From: Bradyrhizobium sp. JYMT SZCCT0428
GTDB taxonomy: Bacteria; Pseudomonadota; Alphaproteobacteria; Rhizobiales; Xanthobacteraceae
Reading direction: 5' to 3'
Length of the DNA: 64,000 bases
Assembly (NCBI RefSeq): GCF_018131075.1
Contig: NZ_JAFCLS010000004.1
Coordinates: forward strand, 186,001 to 250,000
A model generated the notes under the pieces. That model was not told the DNA's origin and made no database searches. It saw only the letters and a list, made by a program, of their open reading frames with translations. The first letter of the stretch is position 1. The number at the start of each line of letters is the position of its first letter. Shown one piece after another: positions 8,167 through 17,600 of the stretch. Position numbers and translations under genes: made by a program.

Positions 8167-9105
8167 TCATCCCCAAGGGCCGCGCGAGGCTGAGGGGCGG
8201 CCCCACGGACCGCGGCGTGGCGTGTTGCGACCAGCACCAGCGGAAGCCGTGCCGCCCGCGCCCAACTCCGCCGCGAGCTGCTGCAACGCGGCGATGCGGT
8301 TCTCGGTCGAGGGGTGCGTCGTGAACAAATTGTCGACGCCGTGTCCTGACAGCGGGTTGATGATGAACATGTGCGCGGTTGCCGGATTACGCTCGGCCTC
8401 CATGTTCGGCACCTGGTGCGCCGCGCCGGCAATCTTGGACAGCGCAGACGCAAGCCACATCGGCTGGCCGCAGATGCGCGCGCCGAGATCGTCGGCGGCG
8501 TATTCGCGGGTCCGGCTGATCGCCATCTGCACCAGCATCGCGCCGAGTGGCGCCAGGATCATCATCGCGATCGAGCCGATGATGCCGGGGCCGTGGTTGT
8601 TGTCGCGGTTGCCGCCGAAGAACGCGCCGAACTGCGCTACCATCGAGATCGCGCCCGCAATGGTCGCGGTGATCGTCATCAACAACGTGTCGTGGTTCTT
8701 GATGTGCGCGAGTTCGTGCGCGATCACGCCGGCCAGCTCCTCGCGGCTGAGCGAGTGCATCAGTCCGGTGGTCACGGCAACCGCCGCGTTCTGCGGATTG
8801 CGGCCGGTGGCGAACGCGTTGGGCTGCGCCTCGTCCATCACGAAGACGCGCGGCATCGGCAGGCCGGCGCGCCCGGCAAGCTCGGCCACGAGGTTGTAAA
8901 GGTCGGGCGCGGTTTGCCGGTCGACCTCATGGGCGCCGTACATCGACAGCACCATGCGGTCCGAGTTCCAGTAGGCAAACAGATTGGTCGCGGCGGCGAT
9001 CACAAGCGCGATCATGGCGCCGGTGGCCCCGCCGAAGAGATAGCCGACACCCATGAAGAGGCCGGTAAGACCGGCCAGGAGAATGGCAGTCTTGAAATAG
9101 CTCAT
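8167..9105 (-). CDS. htpX: HtpX-type membrane zinc metalloprotease
   Basis: The 312-residue M48 protease takes part in quality control of inner-membrane proteins. Two N-terminal helices (about residues 5-45) precede the cytoplasmic catalytic core with the zinc motif HELAH at 130-134 and the third ligand Glu201 in [11 protein letters not shown]. Two more hydrophobic stretches follow the zinc motif. The C-terminal tail is Gly/Ala/Arg-rich. The frame is open for 156 more codons upstream, but [12 protein letters not shown] at 9105 is the conserved family start. This may be one of several paralogues. Confidence 0.93.
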   Translation of the reverse strand: MSYFKTAILLAGLTGLFMGVGYLFGGATGAMIALVIAAATNLFAYWNSDRMVLSMYGAHEVDRQTAPDLYNLVAELAGRAGLPMPRVFVMDEAQPNAFATGRNPQNAAVAVTTGLMHSLSREELAGVIAHELAHIKNHDTLLMTITATIAGAISMVAQFGAFFGGNRDNNHGPGIIGSIAMMILAPLGAMLVQMAISRTREYAADDLGARICGQPMWLASALSKIAGAAHQVPNMEAERNPATAHMFIINPLSGHGVDNLFTTHPSTENRIAALQQLAAELGAGGTASAGAGRNTPRRGPWGRPSASRGPWG

Positions 9106-9342
9106 TGTCGTCTCCCTGCCGCCGCGGCCGCATGCCGTGGCAGACATGACAGGATGTATGGAGCCTACTGGCCTCCCTTCAAGAAGCCATGGTGCGTCGA
9201 GGCGCCGCGGATTACCCGGATGCAATCTGGCGGGTGGCGCACGGATTGGTTGGTTAAGCCCTGCGCCGTCCACCCAAAATTCTGGCGAATTAGTGATCCC
9301 CCCGAGGTTCCCTTGGTGGCCGGAACGTGAGAAAATGCACGG

Positions 9343-9711
9343 GTGAAAATATGGTTCCATCTCGGCCGGCTGCTGGCGATCTTCGTGATCGCAGGGCTCG
9401 TGTTCGCCCCGCTTTCCCGGCCGGCGAATGCGGGCATGGCCATGGCTGCGCCGGTCGCGGCGGCGGAGATGGCGGAAATGGCCGCGGACATGCCCTGCTG
9501 CCCGGACAAATCCGTGTCCATGGATTGCGACCAGTGCCCGCTGATGGCGCTCTGCATGGTCACCAATTTTCACGCGCCATCGCCGGCCGGGATGATTGAA
9601 ATCCGGCCCGTCACGGTCCGTCTGCTAGCGCCCGGCAGCGACCCCGAGGCCGACAGCCTCGGCCAACATCCCCCGCCAAGACCTCCCCGCTCCCTGGTCC
9701 GTTCGGCTTAA
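9343..9711 (+). CDS. Small secreted Cys/Met-rich protein, putative metal binder
   Basis: This 122-residue protein starts with a classical signal peptide ending near ANA (residues 29-31). The mature part is rich in Met and Cys: [13 protein letters not shown], then [14 protein letters not shown]. Its tail is proline-rich. It lies 86 bp upstream of a CusB-like adaptor and CusA-like pump on the same strand, so a role as periplasmic copper/silver binding protein or sensor for that pump is likely by inference. I do not recognise a named family. Confidence 0.65.
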   Translation: MKIWFHLGRLLAIFVIAGLVFAPLSRPANAGMAMAAPVAAAEMAEMAADMPCCPDKSVSMDCDQCPLMALCMVTNFHAPSPAGMIEIRPVTVRLLAPGSDPEADSLGQHPPPRPPRSLVRSA

Positions 9712-9797
9712 CGCCCGACGTCCCGGCGGCGCGTTCGCGCGCCCGCCATGCATGCCGCCTTCGCGGCTGACCAAGTGAGCTTGAGGGAATTTCGACG

Positions 9798-11069
9798 ATG
9801 AAAACGATGCAGCATTCGCGCGCCCTTTGGGGTGCGCTGATCGGCGTTGCCGTGATCGCAACAGCCGGCATTTCCGCGATCGGCGCGGCCGGCTTTGCCG
9901 CGGCTGACATGAAGGACCACAGCGCGCACGGCACGGCCGCGACATCGGCGGCGCCGGCCGAGCGCAAGATCAAATACTACCGCAACCCGATGGGACTGCC
10001 GGACACCTCCCCCACCCCCAAGCAGGATTCGATGGGGATGGATTACATCGCGGTCTATGAGGGCGAGGACAGCGATGACGGTTCGGTAAAACTGTCGCCG
10101 GGGAAAATCCAGCGCACCGGGGTCAGGTCGGAGCCTGCGGCGCCGCGCACCATCCGCAGCACGATCCACGCGCCGGGCACCATCCAGCTCGACGAACGCC
10201 GCGTCTCCGTGATCTCGATGAGGTCCGAAAGCTATATCCAGAAGGTTGCGAACGTCACCACCGGCAGCCACGTCGCCAAGGGCCAGCCCTTGATGGAAGT
10301 CTACAGCCCGGCGATCTCGTCGGCTGCGGCCGAATACATTTCAACCATCAACTCCAAAACCACCAGCGGGGACATTGCCTATGGCCGGGGTTCGCGGCAG
10401 CGGGTGATGAATCTCGACGTGCCCGAAGCGGCCATCGCTGCGATGGAGAAGAGCCGGACGGTTCCGATCGGGATCGAATGGACTTCGCCGCGTGACGGCA
10501 TCGTGCTCGAACGCAACGCCATCGAGGGCGCGCGCGCGCAGCCCGGCGAAGTCCTGTTCCGGATCGCCGACCATACGCAGCTCTGGGCCATCATCGACGT
10601 CGCCGAGCGCGACATGGGGATGCTGGCGGTGGAGCAATCGACGACCGTAAAGGCGCGCGGTTTTCCCGGCCGCACATTCACTGGCAAAATCAATGTTATC
10701 TATCCGCAGATCAACAAGGAGACGCGCACCGGGCGCTTGCGCATCGAGCTTGCCAATCCCGATCTGGTGTTGATCCACGACATGTATGTCGATGCCGAGA
10801 TCGACATCGGCAGTTCCGCGCCAGTGCTGACAATCCCGGAGAGCGCCGTGATGGACACCGGCCGGCGCCAGGCGGTGTTCGTCGACAGAGGCGAAGGCCG
10901 CTTCGAGCCCCGCGAAGTCAAGCTCGGCCATCGCGGTGACGGCTATGTGGAGGTGCGGGAAGGCGTCAGCGAAGGCGAGCCGGTGGTGGTTTCCGCGAAC
11001 TTCCTGATCGATGCGGAAAGCAATCTGAAGGCCGCGCTGAAGGGCTTTGCCGACGGAGCGCAGCCATGA
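9798..11069 (+). CDS. cusB: Heavy-metal RND efflux periplasmic adaptor (CusB-like)
   Basis: The 423-residue membrane-fusion protein has an N-terminal signal/anchor, a His-containing stretch (KDHSAHG), and then the heavy-metal-binding domain with YYRNPMG and DSMGMDYIAVYEG at about residues 60-90. The latter is typical of CusB-family adaptors of copper/silver pumps. Barrel-sandwich and beta-barrel segments follow, such as GSHVAKGQPLMEVYSP and TAVVDTG-like loops near the C-terminus. The stop overlaps the start of the pump gene by 4 bases. The symbol reflects family likeness, not proven substrate. Confidence 0.88.
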   Translation: MKTMQHSRALWGALIGVAVIATAGISAIGAAGFAAADMKDHSAHGTAATSAAPAERKIKYYRNPMGLPDTSPTPKQDSMGMDYIAVYEGEDSDDGSVKLSPGKIQRTGVRSEPAAPRTIRSTIHAPGTIQLDERRVSVISMRSESYIQKVANVTTGSHVAKGQPLMEVYSPAISSAAAEYISTINSKTTSGDIAYGRGSRQRVMNLDVPEAAIAAMEKSRTVPIGIEWTSPRDGIVLERNAIEGARAQPGEVLFRIADHTQLWAIIDVAERDMGMLAVEQSTTVKARGFPGRTFTGKINVIYPQINKETRTGRLRIELANPDLVLIHDMYVDAEIDIGSSAPVLTIPESAVMDTGRRQAVFVDRGEGRFEPREVKLGHRGDGYVEVREGVSEGEPVVVSANFLIDAESNLKAALKGFADGAQP

Positions 11070-14000
11070 TCGCCCGCCTGATCGCGTGGTCGGCGCGCAA
11101 TCTGCTGCTGGTGCTGTTCGGTGCCGGTTTTGCTACCGCTGCCGGCCTGTATGCGCTGGCGCATCTGCCGCTGGATGCCATTCCCGACCTCTCCGACACC
11201 CAGGTGATCGTCTATACCGAGTATCCCGGCCAGGCGCCGCAGGTGATCGAGGACCAAGTCACCTATCCCCTCACGACGGCGATGCTGACGGTGCCGCGTT
11301 CGAAGGTGGTGCGCGGGTTTTCGTTCTTCGGCGTGTCGTTCGTCTATGTGATCTTCGAAGACGGCACCGATATCTATTGGGCGCGGTCGCGCGTGCTGGA
11401 ATTCCTTAACAGCGCTTCGGCGCGCCTGCCCACGGGCGTGACGCCGACGATGGGACCGGACGCCACCGGCGTCGGCTGGGTCTACCAATACGCCGTCATG
11501 TCGAAAGAGCTGAACCTCGCCGACACCCGCGCGATCCAGGACTGGAATTTGAAATTCGCACTGGCCAAGGCGGAAGGCGTCGCCGAGGTCGCCAGCGTCG
11601 GCGGCTTCGTCCGGCAATACAACGTGGTGCTCGACCCGCAGCGCATGCGCGACCTCGGCATCACCATGCCCAAGATGCGCGACGCGATCCGCGCCAGCAA
11701 TGCCGACGTCGGCGGCCGCACCGTCGAATTGTCCGAGTTCGAATACGTCATTCGCGGCAAGGGCTACATCAAGGGCATCAACGACCTCGGCAATATCGTG
11801 CTCAAGTCCAGCGGCGGCACGCCGGTGCTGCTGAAAGACGTTGCCCGCGTCGAGCTCGGTCCCGACGAGCGGCGCGGCATCACCGAACTCAACGGCGAAG
11901 GCGAAGTCGCCAGCGGAATCGTGCTGCAGCGGTTTGGCGTCAATGCGCTGGACGTGATCCAGAACGTCAAAAAGCGGATTGCCGAGATCGCCAGCAGCCT
12001 GCCGAAATCGGTCGAGATCGTCGCGGTCTATGACCGTTCGGAGCTGATCCTCGCTGCGATCGATACGCTCAAGCGCACCCTGTTCGAAGAGAGCGTGATC
12101 GTCGCGCTGGTATGCATCGTGTTCCTGCTGCATGTCCGCAGCGCCCTGGTCGCGATCCTGATGCTGCCGGTCGGCGTGCTGATGGCGTTCGGCGCCATGA
12201 AGCTGCTCGGCCTCGGCTCCAACATCATGAGTCTCGGCGGCATCGCGATCGCGATCGGCGCCATGGTCGATGCGGCCATCGTGATGATCGAAAACGCGCA
12301 CAAGCATCTGGAGCGCGCCGAGCCCGGACGATCGCGCATCGATGTGCTGAACGAAGCGGCGTCACAGGTGGGACCCGCGCTGTTCTTCAGCCTGATGATC
12401 ATCACCGTGTCGTTCATGCCGATATTTACGCTGGAATCGCAGGAAGGCCGGCTGTTCAGCCCGCTCGCCTTCACCAAGACCTTTGCGATGGCGGCGGCGG
12501 CCTTGCTGTCGGTGACGCTGGTGCCGGCGTTGATGGTGATCTTCGTGCGCGGCAGGATCATTCCCGAGCACAGGAACCCGATCAACCGCTTCCTGATCTG
12601 GATCTATCGCCCCGTCATCAAGGCCGTGATGCGCGCCAAGGTGCTGGTGATCCTTCTGGCGGTGGCAGTGCTCGCCGTGACGATCTGGCCGGCGCGGCAG
12701 CTCGGCACCGAGTTCATGCCCAACCTCAACGAAGGCACTTTGCTCTACATGCCGACGACACTGCCCGGCATATCCGTCACCAAGGCCGGTGAACTGCTGC
12801 AGACCCAGGACCGGATCATCCGCAGCTTTCCGGAGGTGGCTTCCGTGTACGGCAAGGCCGGACGCGCCCTGACGGCGACCGATCCCGCCCCCTCCGAAAT
12901 GTTCGAGACCGTGATCAATCTCAAACCAAAGGCGGCATGGCGGGCCGGCGTCACCGTGGAGAGCCTGACCGCCGAGATGGACCGGGCGCTGCAGTTTCCC
13001 GGCGTTTCCAACGCCTGGACCCAGCCGATCAAGGCGCGCATCGACATGCTGTCGACCGGCATCCGGACGCCTATTGGCGTCAAGGTGATCGGCACTGATC
13101 TCAACGAGATCGACCGGCTTGCAAAACAGATCGAGCAGGTGCTCAAGGCGGTGCCCGGCACGTCGTCGGCCTATGCCGAACGCGGCATCGGCGGCTATTA
13201 CCTCGACATTGTCCCCGACCGCGCGGCACTGGCGCGCTACGGCATCATGGTGCAGGACGTCAACGACGTGATCGCGACCGCGCTTGGCGGCCAGACCGTC
13301 ACCACGACCGTCGAGGGACGCCAGCGCTTCGGCGTCAACATGCGCTATCCCCGCGATCTGCGCGGCGATACGCAATCGATCATCCGTGACGTGCTGGTGC
13401 CGATGCCGGGCGGCGGCGCGGTGCCGCTCGGCGAAGTCGCCAAGGTCGCACCATCGCGTGGGCCGACCTCGATCCGTACCGAGAACGGCCAGCTCGCCGT
13501 CTACATCTATGTCGATATCCGCGATCGCGACATCGGCGGCTACGTCGCCGACGCGCAGGCCGCGGTGAAGGCCAGCATCGCGTTCCCGCCGGGCGCTTAC
13601 GTGATGTGGAGCGGGAGCTACGAATACCTCGAACGCGCCACCGCGCGGCTGAAGATCGTGGTGCCGGTGACGCTGATGATCATATTCCTGCTGCTCTACC
13701 TCAACTTCCGCTCGCTCACCGAAACCATGATCGTGATGCTGTCGCTGCCGTTCGCGCTGGTCGGCGGGCTCTGGCTGATGTGGTGGCTGGGGTTCAATTT
13801 GTCGGTCGCCGTCGTCGTCGGCTTCATCGCGCTCGCCGGCGTCGCCGCCGAGACCGGCGTCGTGATGCTGATCTATCTCAACCAGGCACTCGACGAGATC
13901 AGGGCGCGCCGGGTGGCCGAGGGCCGCGCGCTGACGAAGCAGGACCTTTACGATGCGATCATGGAGGGCGCGGTGGAGCGGGTGCGGCCGAAGATGATGA

Positions 14001-14230
14001 CGGTCGTCGCCATCATGGCAGGGCTATTGCCGATCATGTGGAGCACGGGCACGGGTTCTGAAATCATGCAGCGCATCGCGGTGCCGATGATCGGCGGCAT
14101 GATTTCATCGACGCTGCTGACCTTGATCGTGATTCCCGCGATCTATGCGCTGGTCAAAGGCGCGCGGCTGCAGCGGCTTCTCCACCCGGCGATGAATCTT
14201 AATGGCAAGCCGGGCGAGGCCGGAATATGA
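11066..14230 (+). CDS. cusA: Heavy-metal efflux RND pump (CusA/CzcA family)
   Basis: The 1054-residue inner-membrane pump exports metal ions by proton antiport. The N-terminus (IPDLSDTQVIVYTEYPGQAPQ) and the helix-4 motif GAMVDAAIVMIENAHKHLE are characteristic of the heavy-metal (HME) branch of RND proteins. Length and the two large periplasmic loops fit the family. Together with the CusB adaptor it points to copper/silver export, but Czc-type substrates cannot be excluded. No outer-membrane channel gene (cusC type) is in the window. Confidence 0.93.
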   Translation: MIARLIAWSARNLLLVLFGAGFATAAGLYALAHLPLDAIPDLSDTQVIVYTEYPGQAPQVIEDQVTYPLTTAMLTVPRSKVVRGFSFFGVSFVYVIFEDGTDIYWARSRVLEFLNSASARLPTGVTPTMGPDATGVGWVYQYAVMSKELNLADTRAIQDWNLKFALAKAEGVAEVASVGGFVRQYNVVLDPQRMRDLGITMPKMRDAIRASNADVGGRTVELSEFEYVIRGKGYIKGINDLGNIVLKSSGGTPVLLKDVARVELGPDERRGITELNGEGEVASGIVLQRFGVNALDVIQNVKKRIAEIASSLPKSVEIVAVYDRSELILAAIDTLKRTLFEESVIVALVCIVFLLHVRSALVAILMLPVGVLMAFGAMKLLGLGSNIMSLGGIAIAIGAMVDAAIVMIENAHKHLERAEPGRSRIDVLNEAASQVGPALFFSLMIITVSFMPIFTLESQEGRLFSPLAFTKTFAMAAAALLSVTLVPALMVIFVRGRIIPEHRNPINRFLIWIYRPVIKAVMRAKVLVILLAVAVLAVTIWPARQLGTEFMPNLNEGTLLYMPTTLPGISVTKAGELLQTQDRIIRSFPEVASVYGKAGRALTATDPAPSEMFETVINLKPKAAWRAGVTVESLTAEMDRALQFPGVSNAWTQPIKARIDMLSTGIRTPIGVKVIGTDLNEIDRLAKQIEQVLKAVPGTSSAYAERGIGGYYLDIVPDRAALARYGIMVQDVNDVIATALGGQTVTTTVEGRQRFGVNMRYPRDLRGDTQSIIRDVLVPMPGGGAVPLGEVAKVAPSRGPTSIRTENGQLAVYIYVDIRDRDIGGYVADAQAAVKASIAFPPGAYVMWSGSYEYLERATARLKIVVPVTLMIIFLLLYLNFRSLTETMIVMLSLPFALVGGLWLMWWLGFNLSVAVVVGFIALAGVAAETGVVMLIYLNQALDEIRARRVAEGRALTKQDLYDAIMEGAVERVRPKMMTVVAIMAGLLPIMWSTGTGSEIMQRIAVPMIGGMISSTLLTLIVIPAIYALVKGARLQRLLHPAMNLNGKPGEAGI

Positions 14231-14261
14231 TGTTGGCACTCGCAGCGCGGAGGAGGATGCG

Positions 14262-14885
14262 ATGGAAAGCGAAAGCCGCCAGGCGCACTGGGAGAAAGTC
14301 TACACCAGCAAAGGCGAGAACGAGGTCAGCTGGTTTCAGGAAAGCCCTGCCCCGTCGCTGGCGCTGATCGCCGAGATCGGGGCTGCGCCCCGTCAGGCGA
14401 TCATCGACGTCGGCGGCGGCGCGTCACGGCTGGTCGATCACCTCATCGATCTCGGATTTTGTGATGTGACCGTGCTCGATCTATCCGCAGCGGCATTGGA
14501 GGCCGCCCAAGCCCGTCTCGGCGAACGCGCATCACGCGCGCATTGGCTTGTGGCCGACGCCACCACATGGCAGCCGACGCGGGCGTACGACATCTGGCAC
14601 GACCGGGCGGCGTTTCACTTCCTGACCGAGGAGCGTGACCGCGCGGGCTACATCGCGCGGTTCAAGCAGGGCTTGAAGATCGGCGGCCACGCCATCATCG
14701 CGACCTTCGCGCTGGACGGACCCGAGAAATGCAGCGGCCTGCCGGTGATGCGTTACGATGCGGCGCGGCTCGGGCAGACGCTGGGACCGGGGTTCAAGCT
14801 GCTGCAAAGCCAGCGCAACGACCATGCCACGCCCTGGGGATCGCAACAGCACTTTCAGTTCAGCGTCTTTCAGCGCGTCGAGTGA
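14262..14885 (+). CDS. Class I SAM-dependent methyltransferase
   Basis: The 207-residue protein has the SAM-binding loop IIDVGGGASRL (residues 47-57), the acidic strand VTVLDLS and the motif IWHDRAAFHFL. It resembles small methyltransferases of the thiopurine/tellurite-resistance-like group. The ATG at 14262 has a strong GGAGGA ribosome-binding site 6 bases upstream, and replaces a longer in-frame start at 14202 inside the pump gene. It lies 31 bp after the metal pump, so it may be co-transcribed with it. The substrate is unknown. Confidence 0.85.
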   Translation: MESESRQAHWEKVYTSKGENEVSWFQESPAPSLALIAEIGAAPRQAIIDVGGGASRLVDHLIDLGFCDVTVLDLSAAALEAAQARLGERASRAHWLVADATTWQPTRAYDIWHDRAAFHFLTEERDRAGYIARFKQGLKIGGHAIIATFALDGPEKCSGLPVMRYDAARLGQTLGPGFKLLQSQRNDHATPWGSQQHFQFSVFQRVE

Positions 14886-14943
14886 GCCCCTTCCATCATT
14901 GCGAGCCATCGGTCGTGCGCATGGACGGCGCAGAAGCAACGGA

Positions 14944-14960
14944 TTCAAACAGTGTTTGAA
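14944..14960. promoter_or_regulatory. Perfect 17-bp palindrome, candidate operator
   Basis: TTCAAACA-G-TGTTTGAA is a perfect inverted repeat. It lies 59 bp after the methyltransferase and 290 bp before the acyl-CoA dehydrogenase, in a 365-bp gap without an intact gene. Symmetry and size fit a TetR-type operator; there is no following T-run, so it is not a terminator. Confidence 0.45.
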
Positions 14961-14967
14961 ACAATGA

Positions 14968-15123
14968 AAGCGGAAGCGACACCGATCGGCGGAACTGCGC
15001 AACGCGCATCTGAAATATCACCTCGAAACGGCGCAAATCCTGCTCCCCGACCAGATGAAGCAATATGCCCAATTGCGGGGATACGCATCCGATTCCCCGG
15101 CGCGGCATCACCGCATGCATTAG
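14968..15123 (+). pseudogene. Remnant of a periplasmic Spy/metal-sensor-like protein (C-terminus)
   Basis: An open stretch between stops, with no start codon, reads ELRNAHLKYHLETAQ, ILLPDQMKQYAQLRGY and a His-rich end HHRMH. This looks like the C-terminal helix of LTxxQ/Spy-type periplasmic proteins, which often accompany metal efflux pumps. The N-terminal part is missing. Its position downstream of the CusBA genes supports the reading. The assignment rests on about 45 residues. Confidence 0.4.
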
Positions 15124-15250
15124 CGGCAGGGCGCTGCGCGCGGAGCCTCACCCGCTTGTGCAGGGACCGCGCAGGCGTCTAGATTGCGGCCCAACAGGCG
15201 CGTTCCAAAGATTATCCGCAGAATGGAAAACGCCGCATGGGAGGACCCTG

Positions 15251-16525
15251 ATGAAACACGCCTACATCCCGCGAACGACGACCTACAACCTCAATCCGGG
15301 CGAAGAGCTCAATGATCTCCGGATGTCGGACGAGGTCCGTCCGCTCTACGAGCACGTCAAGAAGTTCATCCGCGAAACCGTCGACCCGATGTCGGTCGAA
15401 TTCGCAAAGCTTGGCGAGAAAAAGACCGACCGCTGGAGCTTTACGCCGGAACAGCTTGCGTGCCTGCAGAAGGCCAAGGACAAGGCCAAGGAAGTAGGCT
15501 TGTGGAACTTCTTCCTGCCCGACGACGAGACCGGCCAGGGCCTCAAAAACCTCGACTACGCCTATATCGCGGTTGAGCTGGCGAAAAACCCGATGGCGTC
15601 GGAGACCATGAACTGTTCGGCGCCGGACACCGGCAACATGGAAGTGCTGGAGCGCGTCGGCACCAAGGCGCAGAAGGAGAAGTGGCTGAAGCCGCTGCTG
15701 GCCGGTGAAATCCGCTCGGCCTATGCGATGACCGAGCCGAATGTCGCCTCCTCGGACGCCAAGAACATCTCGACCTCGGCAAAGCTCGTCGGCGACGAAT
15801 GGGTGATCAACGGCGAGAAGTACTACATCTCCGGCGCCGGCGATCCGCGCTGCAAGATCATGATCGTGATGGTGAAGACCAATCCGGACGCGCCGCCGAG
15901 CAAGCAGCAGTCGCAGATCCTGGTGCCGATCGACACCCCCGGCGTGGAAATCCTGGGCCCGATGCACGTGTTCGGCCACGACCACGCGCCGCGCGGCCAC
16001 ATGCATCTGCGCTTCAACAATTGCCGGGTGCCGAAGGAAAACATGCTGCTCGGCGAAGGCCGCGGCTTTGAAATCTCGCAGGTCCGCCTCGGGCCGGGCC
16101 GCATCCATCACTGCATGCGCACCATCGGCAAGGCGGAAAAGGCGCTCGACCTGATGGTGTCGCGCGGCCTCACCCGCGAGGCCTTCGGCAAGAAGATCGC
16201 CCATCTCGGCGGCAATCTGCAGATCATCGCGCAGGCGCGCTGCGAGATCGAGGCGATGCGGCTGATGGTGCTCAAGGCCGCCAAGGCGATGGACGTGCTC
16301 GGCAACAAGGAAGCGCGGATCTGGGTCAGCATGGTGAAAGCCATGGTGCCCGAGCGCACCTGCAAGATCATCGACCAGGCGATCCAGATGCACGGTGCGA
16401 CAGGCATCTCGCAATGGAGCCAGCTCGGCGAGATGTACCAGGACGTCCGGCATCTGCGCTTCGCCGACGGTCCGGATGAGGTGCACTGGATGGTGGTTGG
16501 ACGGCATGAACTGAGCATGCCGTAG
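15251..16525 (+). CDS. Acyl-CoA dehydrogenase family protein
   Basis: The 424-residue flavoenzyme probably introduces a 2,3-double bond in an acyl-CoA thioester. Visible family features are the FAD-side motif YAMTEPNVASSDAKNI, GDEWVINGEKYYISGA, RVPKENMLLGEGRGFEISQVRLGPGR, and the C-terminal QIMQ-like segment IQMHGATGISQWSQLGEMYQDVRHLRFADGPDEVH. This matches the ACAD10/11-like group. ATG 15251 has a GGGAGGA site 6-8 bases upstream; the frame opens earlier but without support. It is followed by a palindromic repeat. Confidence 0.93.
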   Translation: MKHAYIPRTTTYNLNPGEELNDLRMSDEVRPLYEHVKKFIRETVDPMSVEFAKLGEKKTDRWSFTPEQLACLQKAKDKAKEVGLWNFFLPDDETGQGLKNLDYAYIAVELAKNPMASETMNCSAPDTGNMEVLERVGTKAQKEKWLKPLLAGEIRSAYAMTEPNVASSDAKNISTSAKLVGDEWVINGEKYYISGAGDPRCKIMIVMVKTNPDAPPSKQQSQILVPIDTPGVEILGPMHVFGHDHAPRGHMHLRFNNCRVPKENMLLGEGRGFEISQVRLGPGRIHHCMRTIGKAEKALDLMVSRGLTREAFGKKIAHLGGNLQIIAQARCEIEAMRLMVLKAAKAMDVLGNKEARIWVSMVKAMVPERTCKIIDQAIQMHGATGISQWSQLGEMYQDVRHLRFADGPDEVHWMVVGRHELSMP

Positions 16526-16536
16526 GAGGCTTTCCT

Positions 16537-16626
16537 CGTAGGGTGGGCAAAGGCGCACTTGCGCCGTGCCCACCATCCTCATCTTGACGCGAGATGGTGG
16601 GCACGCTTCGCTTTGCCCACCCTACG
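16537..16626. repeat. Palindromic repeat, family A copy 1
   Basis: The arms start CGTAGGGTGGGCAAAG and end CTTTGCCCACCCTACG. The left arm carries an extra internal palindrome GGCGCACTTGCGCC where the right arm has GCTTCGC. A copy with the same asymmetric bulge is at 20434-20530, in reverse orientation, and a shorter diverged copy at 41497-41578. Confidence 0.85.
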
Positions 16627-16638
16627 GGAGCGCCCGCC

Positions 16639-17256
16639 ATGGAATACGCGCCTGAAAACCTGCAACCGCGCGAGCGCTACAAGCTGCTCGCCGGATTCGT
16701 GCTGCCGCGGCCGATCGCATGGGTGACGTCGGTGGGCCCGACCGGCGTGGTCAACGCCGCGCCGTTCAGCTTCTTCAACGTGTTCTGCGAGGACCCGCCG
16801 CTGTGCATGTTCGCGGTCAATCTGCGGCCTGACGGACGCGTCAAGGACACCCTGGTCAACATCCAGCGCACCGGCGAGTTCGTCGTCAACCTCACCGATG
16901 AACCGCTGGCGCGGGCGATGCACGATTCCAGCGGCGACTTTCCGCCCGATGTCGGCGAGCCCGGCTATCTCGGCCTGAAACTCGCGCCCTCGACCCGGGT
17001 CGCGGCACCGCGGCTGGCCGATGCGCCCTGGGCGATGGAATGCAAGATCTGGAAGACCATCGACGTCAATGGCGACCGCACGCTGATCATGGGTGAGGGC
17101 ATCAACTTCTATATCCGCGACGAATTGTGGGATACGCAGACCATGCGCGTGCACATGGAGCGCTATCACCCGATCGGCCGCATGTTCGCCGACCGCTATT
17201 GCCGCACCGACGACCGCGTCGTGTTCCCGCCGGCGCCGGAACTTCCGGCAAAGTAG
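16639..17256 (+). CDS. Flavin reductase family protein
   Basis: The 205-residue protein has the FMN-binding split-barrel of flavin reductases: RPIAWVTSVGPTGVVNAAPFSFFN (residues 24-47 region), CMFAVNLRPDGRVKDTLVNI, and EFVVNLTDEPLA. Such proteins supply reduced flavin to monooxygenases or bind FMN. ATG 16639 follows GGGAG and gives the family N-terminus; it lies just after repeat copy 1. It may form a unit with the small GNAT gene 30 bp downstream. Confidence 0.88.
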   Translation: MEYAPENLQPRERYKLLAGFVLPRPIAWVTSVGPTGVVNAAPFSFFNVFCEDPPLCMFAVNLRPDGRVKDTLVNIQRTGEFVVNLTDEPLARAMHDSSGDFPPDVGEPGYLGLKLAPSTRVAAPRLADAPWAMECKIWKTIDVNGDRTLIMGEGINFYIRDELWDTQTMRVHMERYHPIGRMFADRYCRTDDRVVFPPAPELPAK

Positions 17257-17286
17257 CCAGTTGGTGGCATCGGAACAGGAGCGCAC

Positions 17287-17568
17287 ATGGCCAACCATTT
17301 CCGCGACAACGAAACCGGCAGCCGCTTTGAACTGGACGTCGACGGCGCCATCGCCTTCGTTACCTACCGCAAATCGCCCGGCACGATCACGCTCGAGCAC
17401 ACCGTGGTGCCGCCGGAGCTCGGCGGCAAGGGCATCGGCTCAAAACTGGCGCGCGCGACCCTCGAAGCAGTGCGCGCGCAGGGACGCAAGCTCACGGTGG
17501 AATGCGAGTTTATTCAGGGCTATATGAAGAAGCATCCAGAAGACAATGATTTGCTGGGTGCTTCGTAG
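17287..17568 (+). CDS. Small GNAT-fold N-acetyltransferase (YjdJ-like)
   Basis: The 93-residue protein belongs to the short GNAT group (Gcn5-like, about 90-100 residues). The acetyl-CoA pyrophosphate loop is HTVVPPELGGKGIGSKLAR (residues 38-56), followed by CEFIQGYMKKHPE, the usual C-terminal YxxxHPE ending. An AGGAG site precedes the ATG. The substrate is unknown. Confidence 0.88.
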   Translation: MANHFRDNETGSRFELDVDGAIAFVTYRKSPGTITLEHTVVPPELGGKGIGSKLARATLEAVRAQGRKLTVECEFIQGYMKKHPEDNDLLGAS

Positions 17569-17600
17569 CAGTGGCGCGCTATCTTTTCACGCCGTTCGCT

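Noticed and set aside
10943..13375. Two long minus-strand frames antisense to the CusA gene
   Set aside because: Both lie fully within the pump gene and have shadow-type composition.
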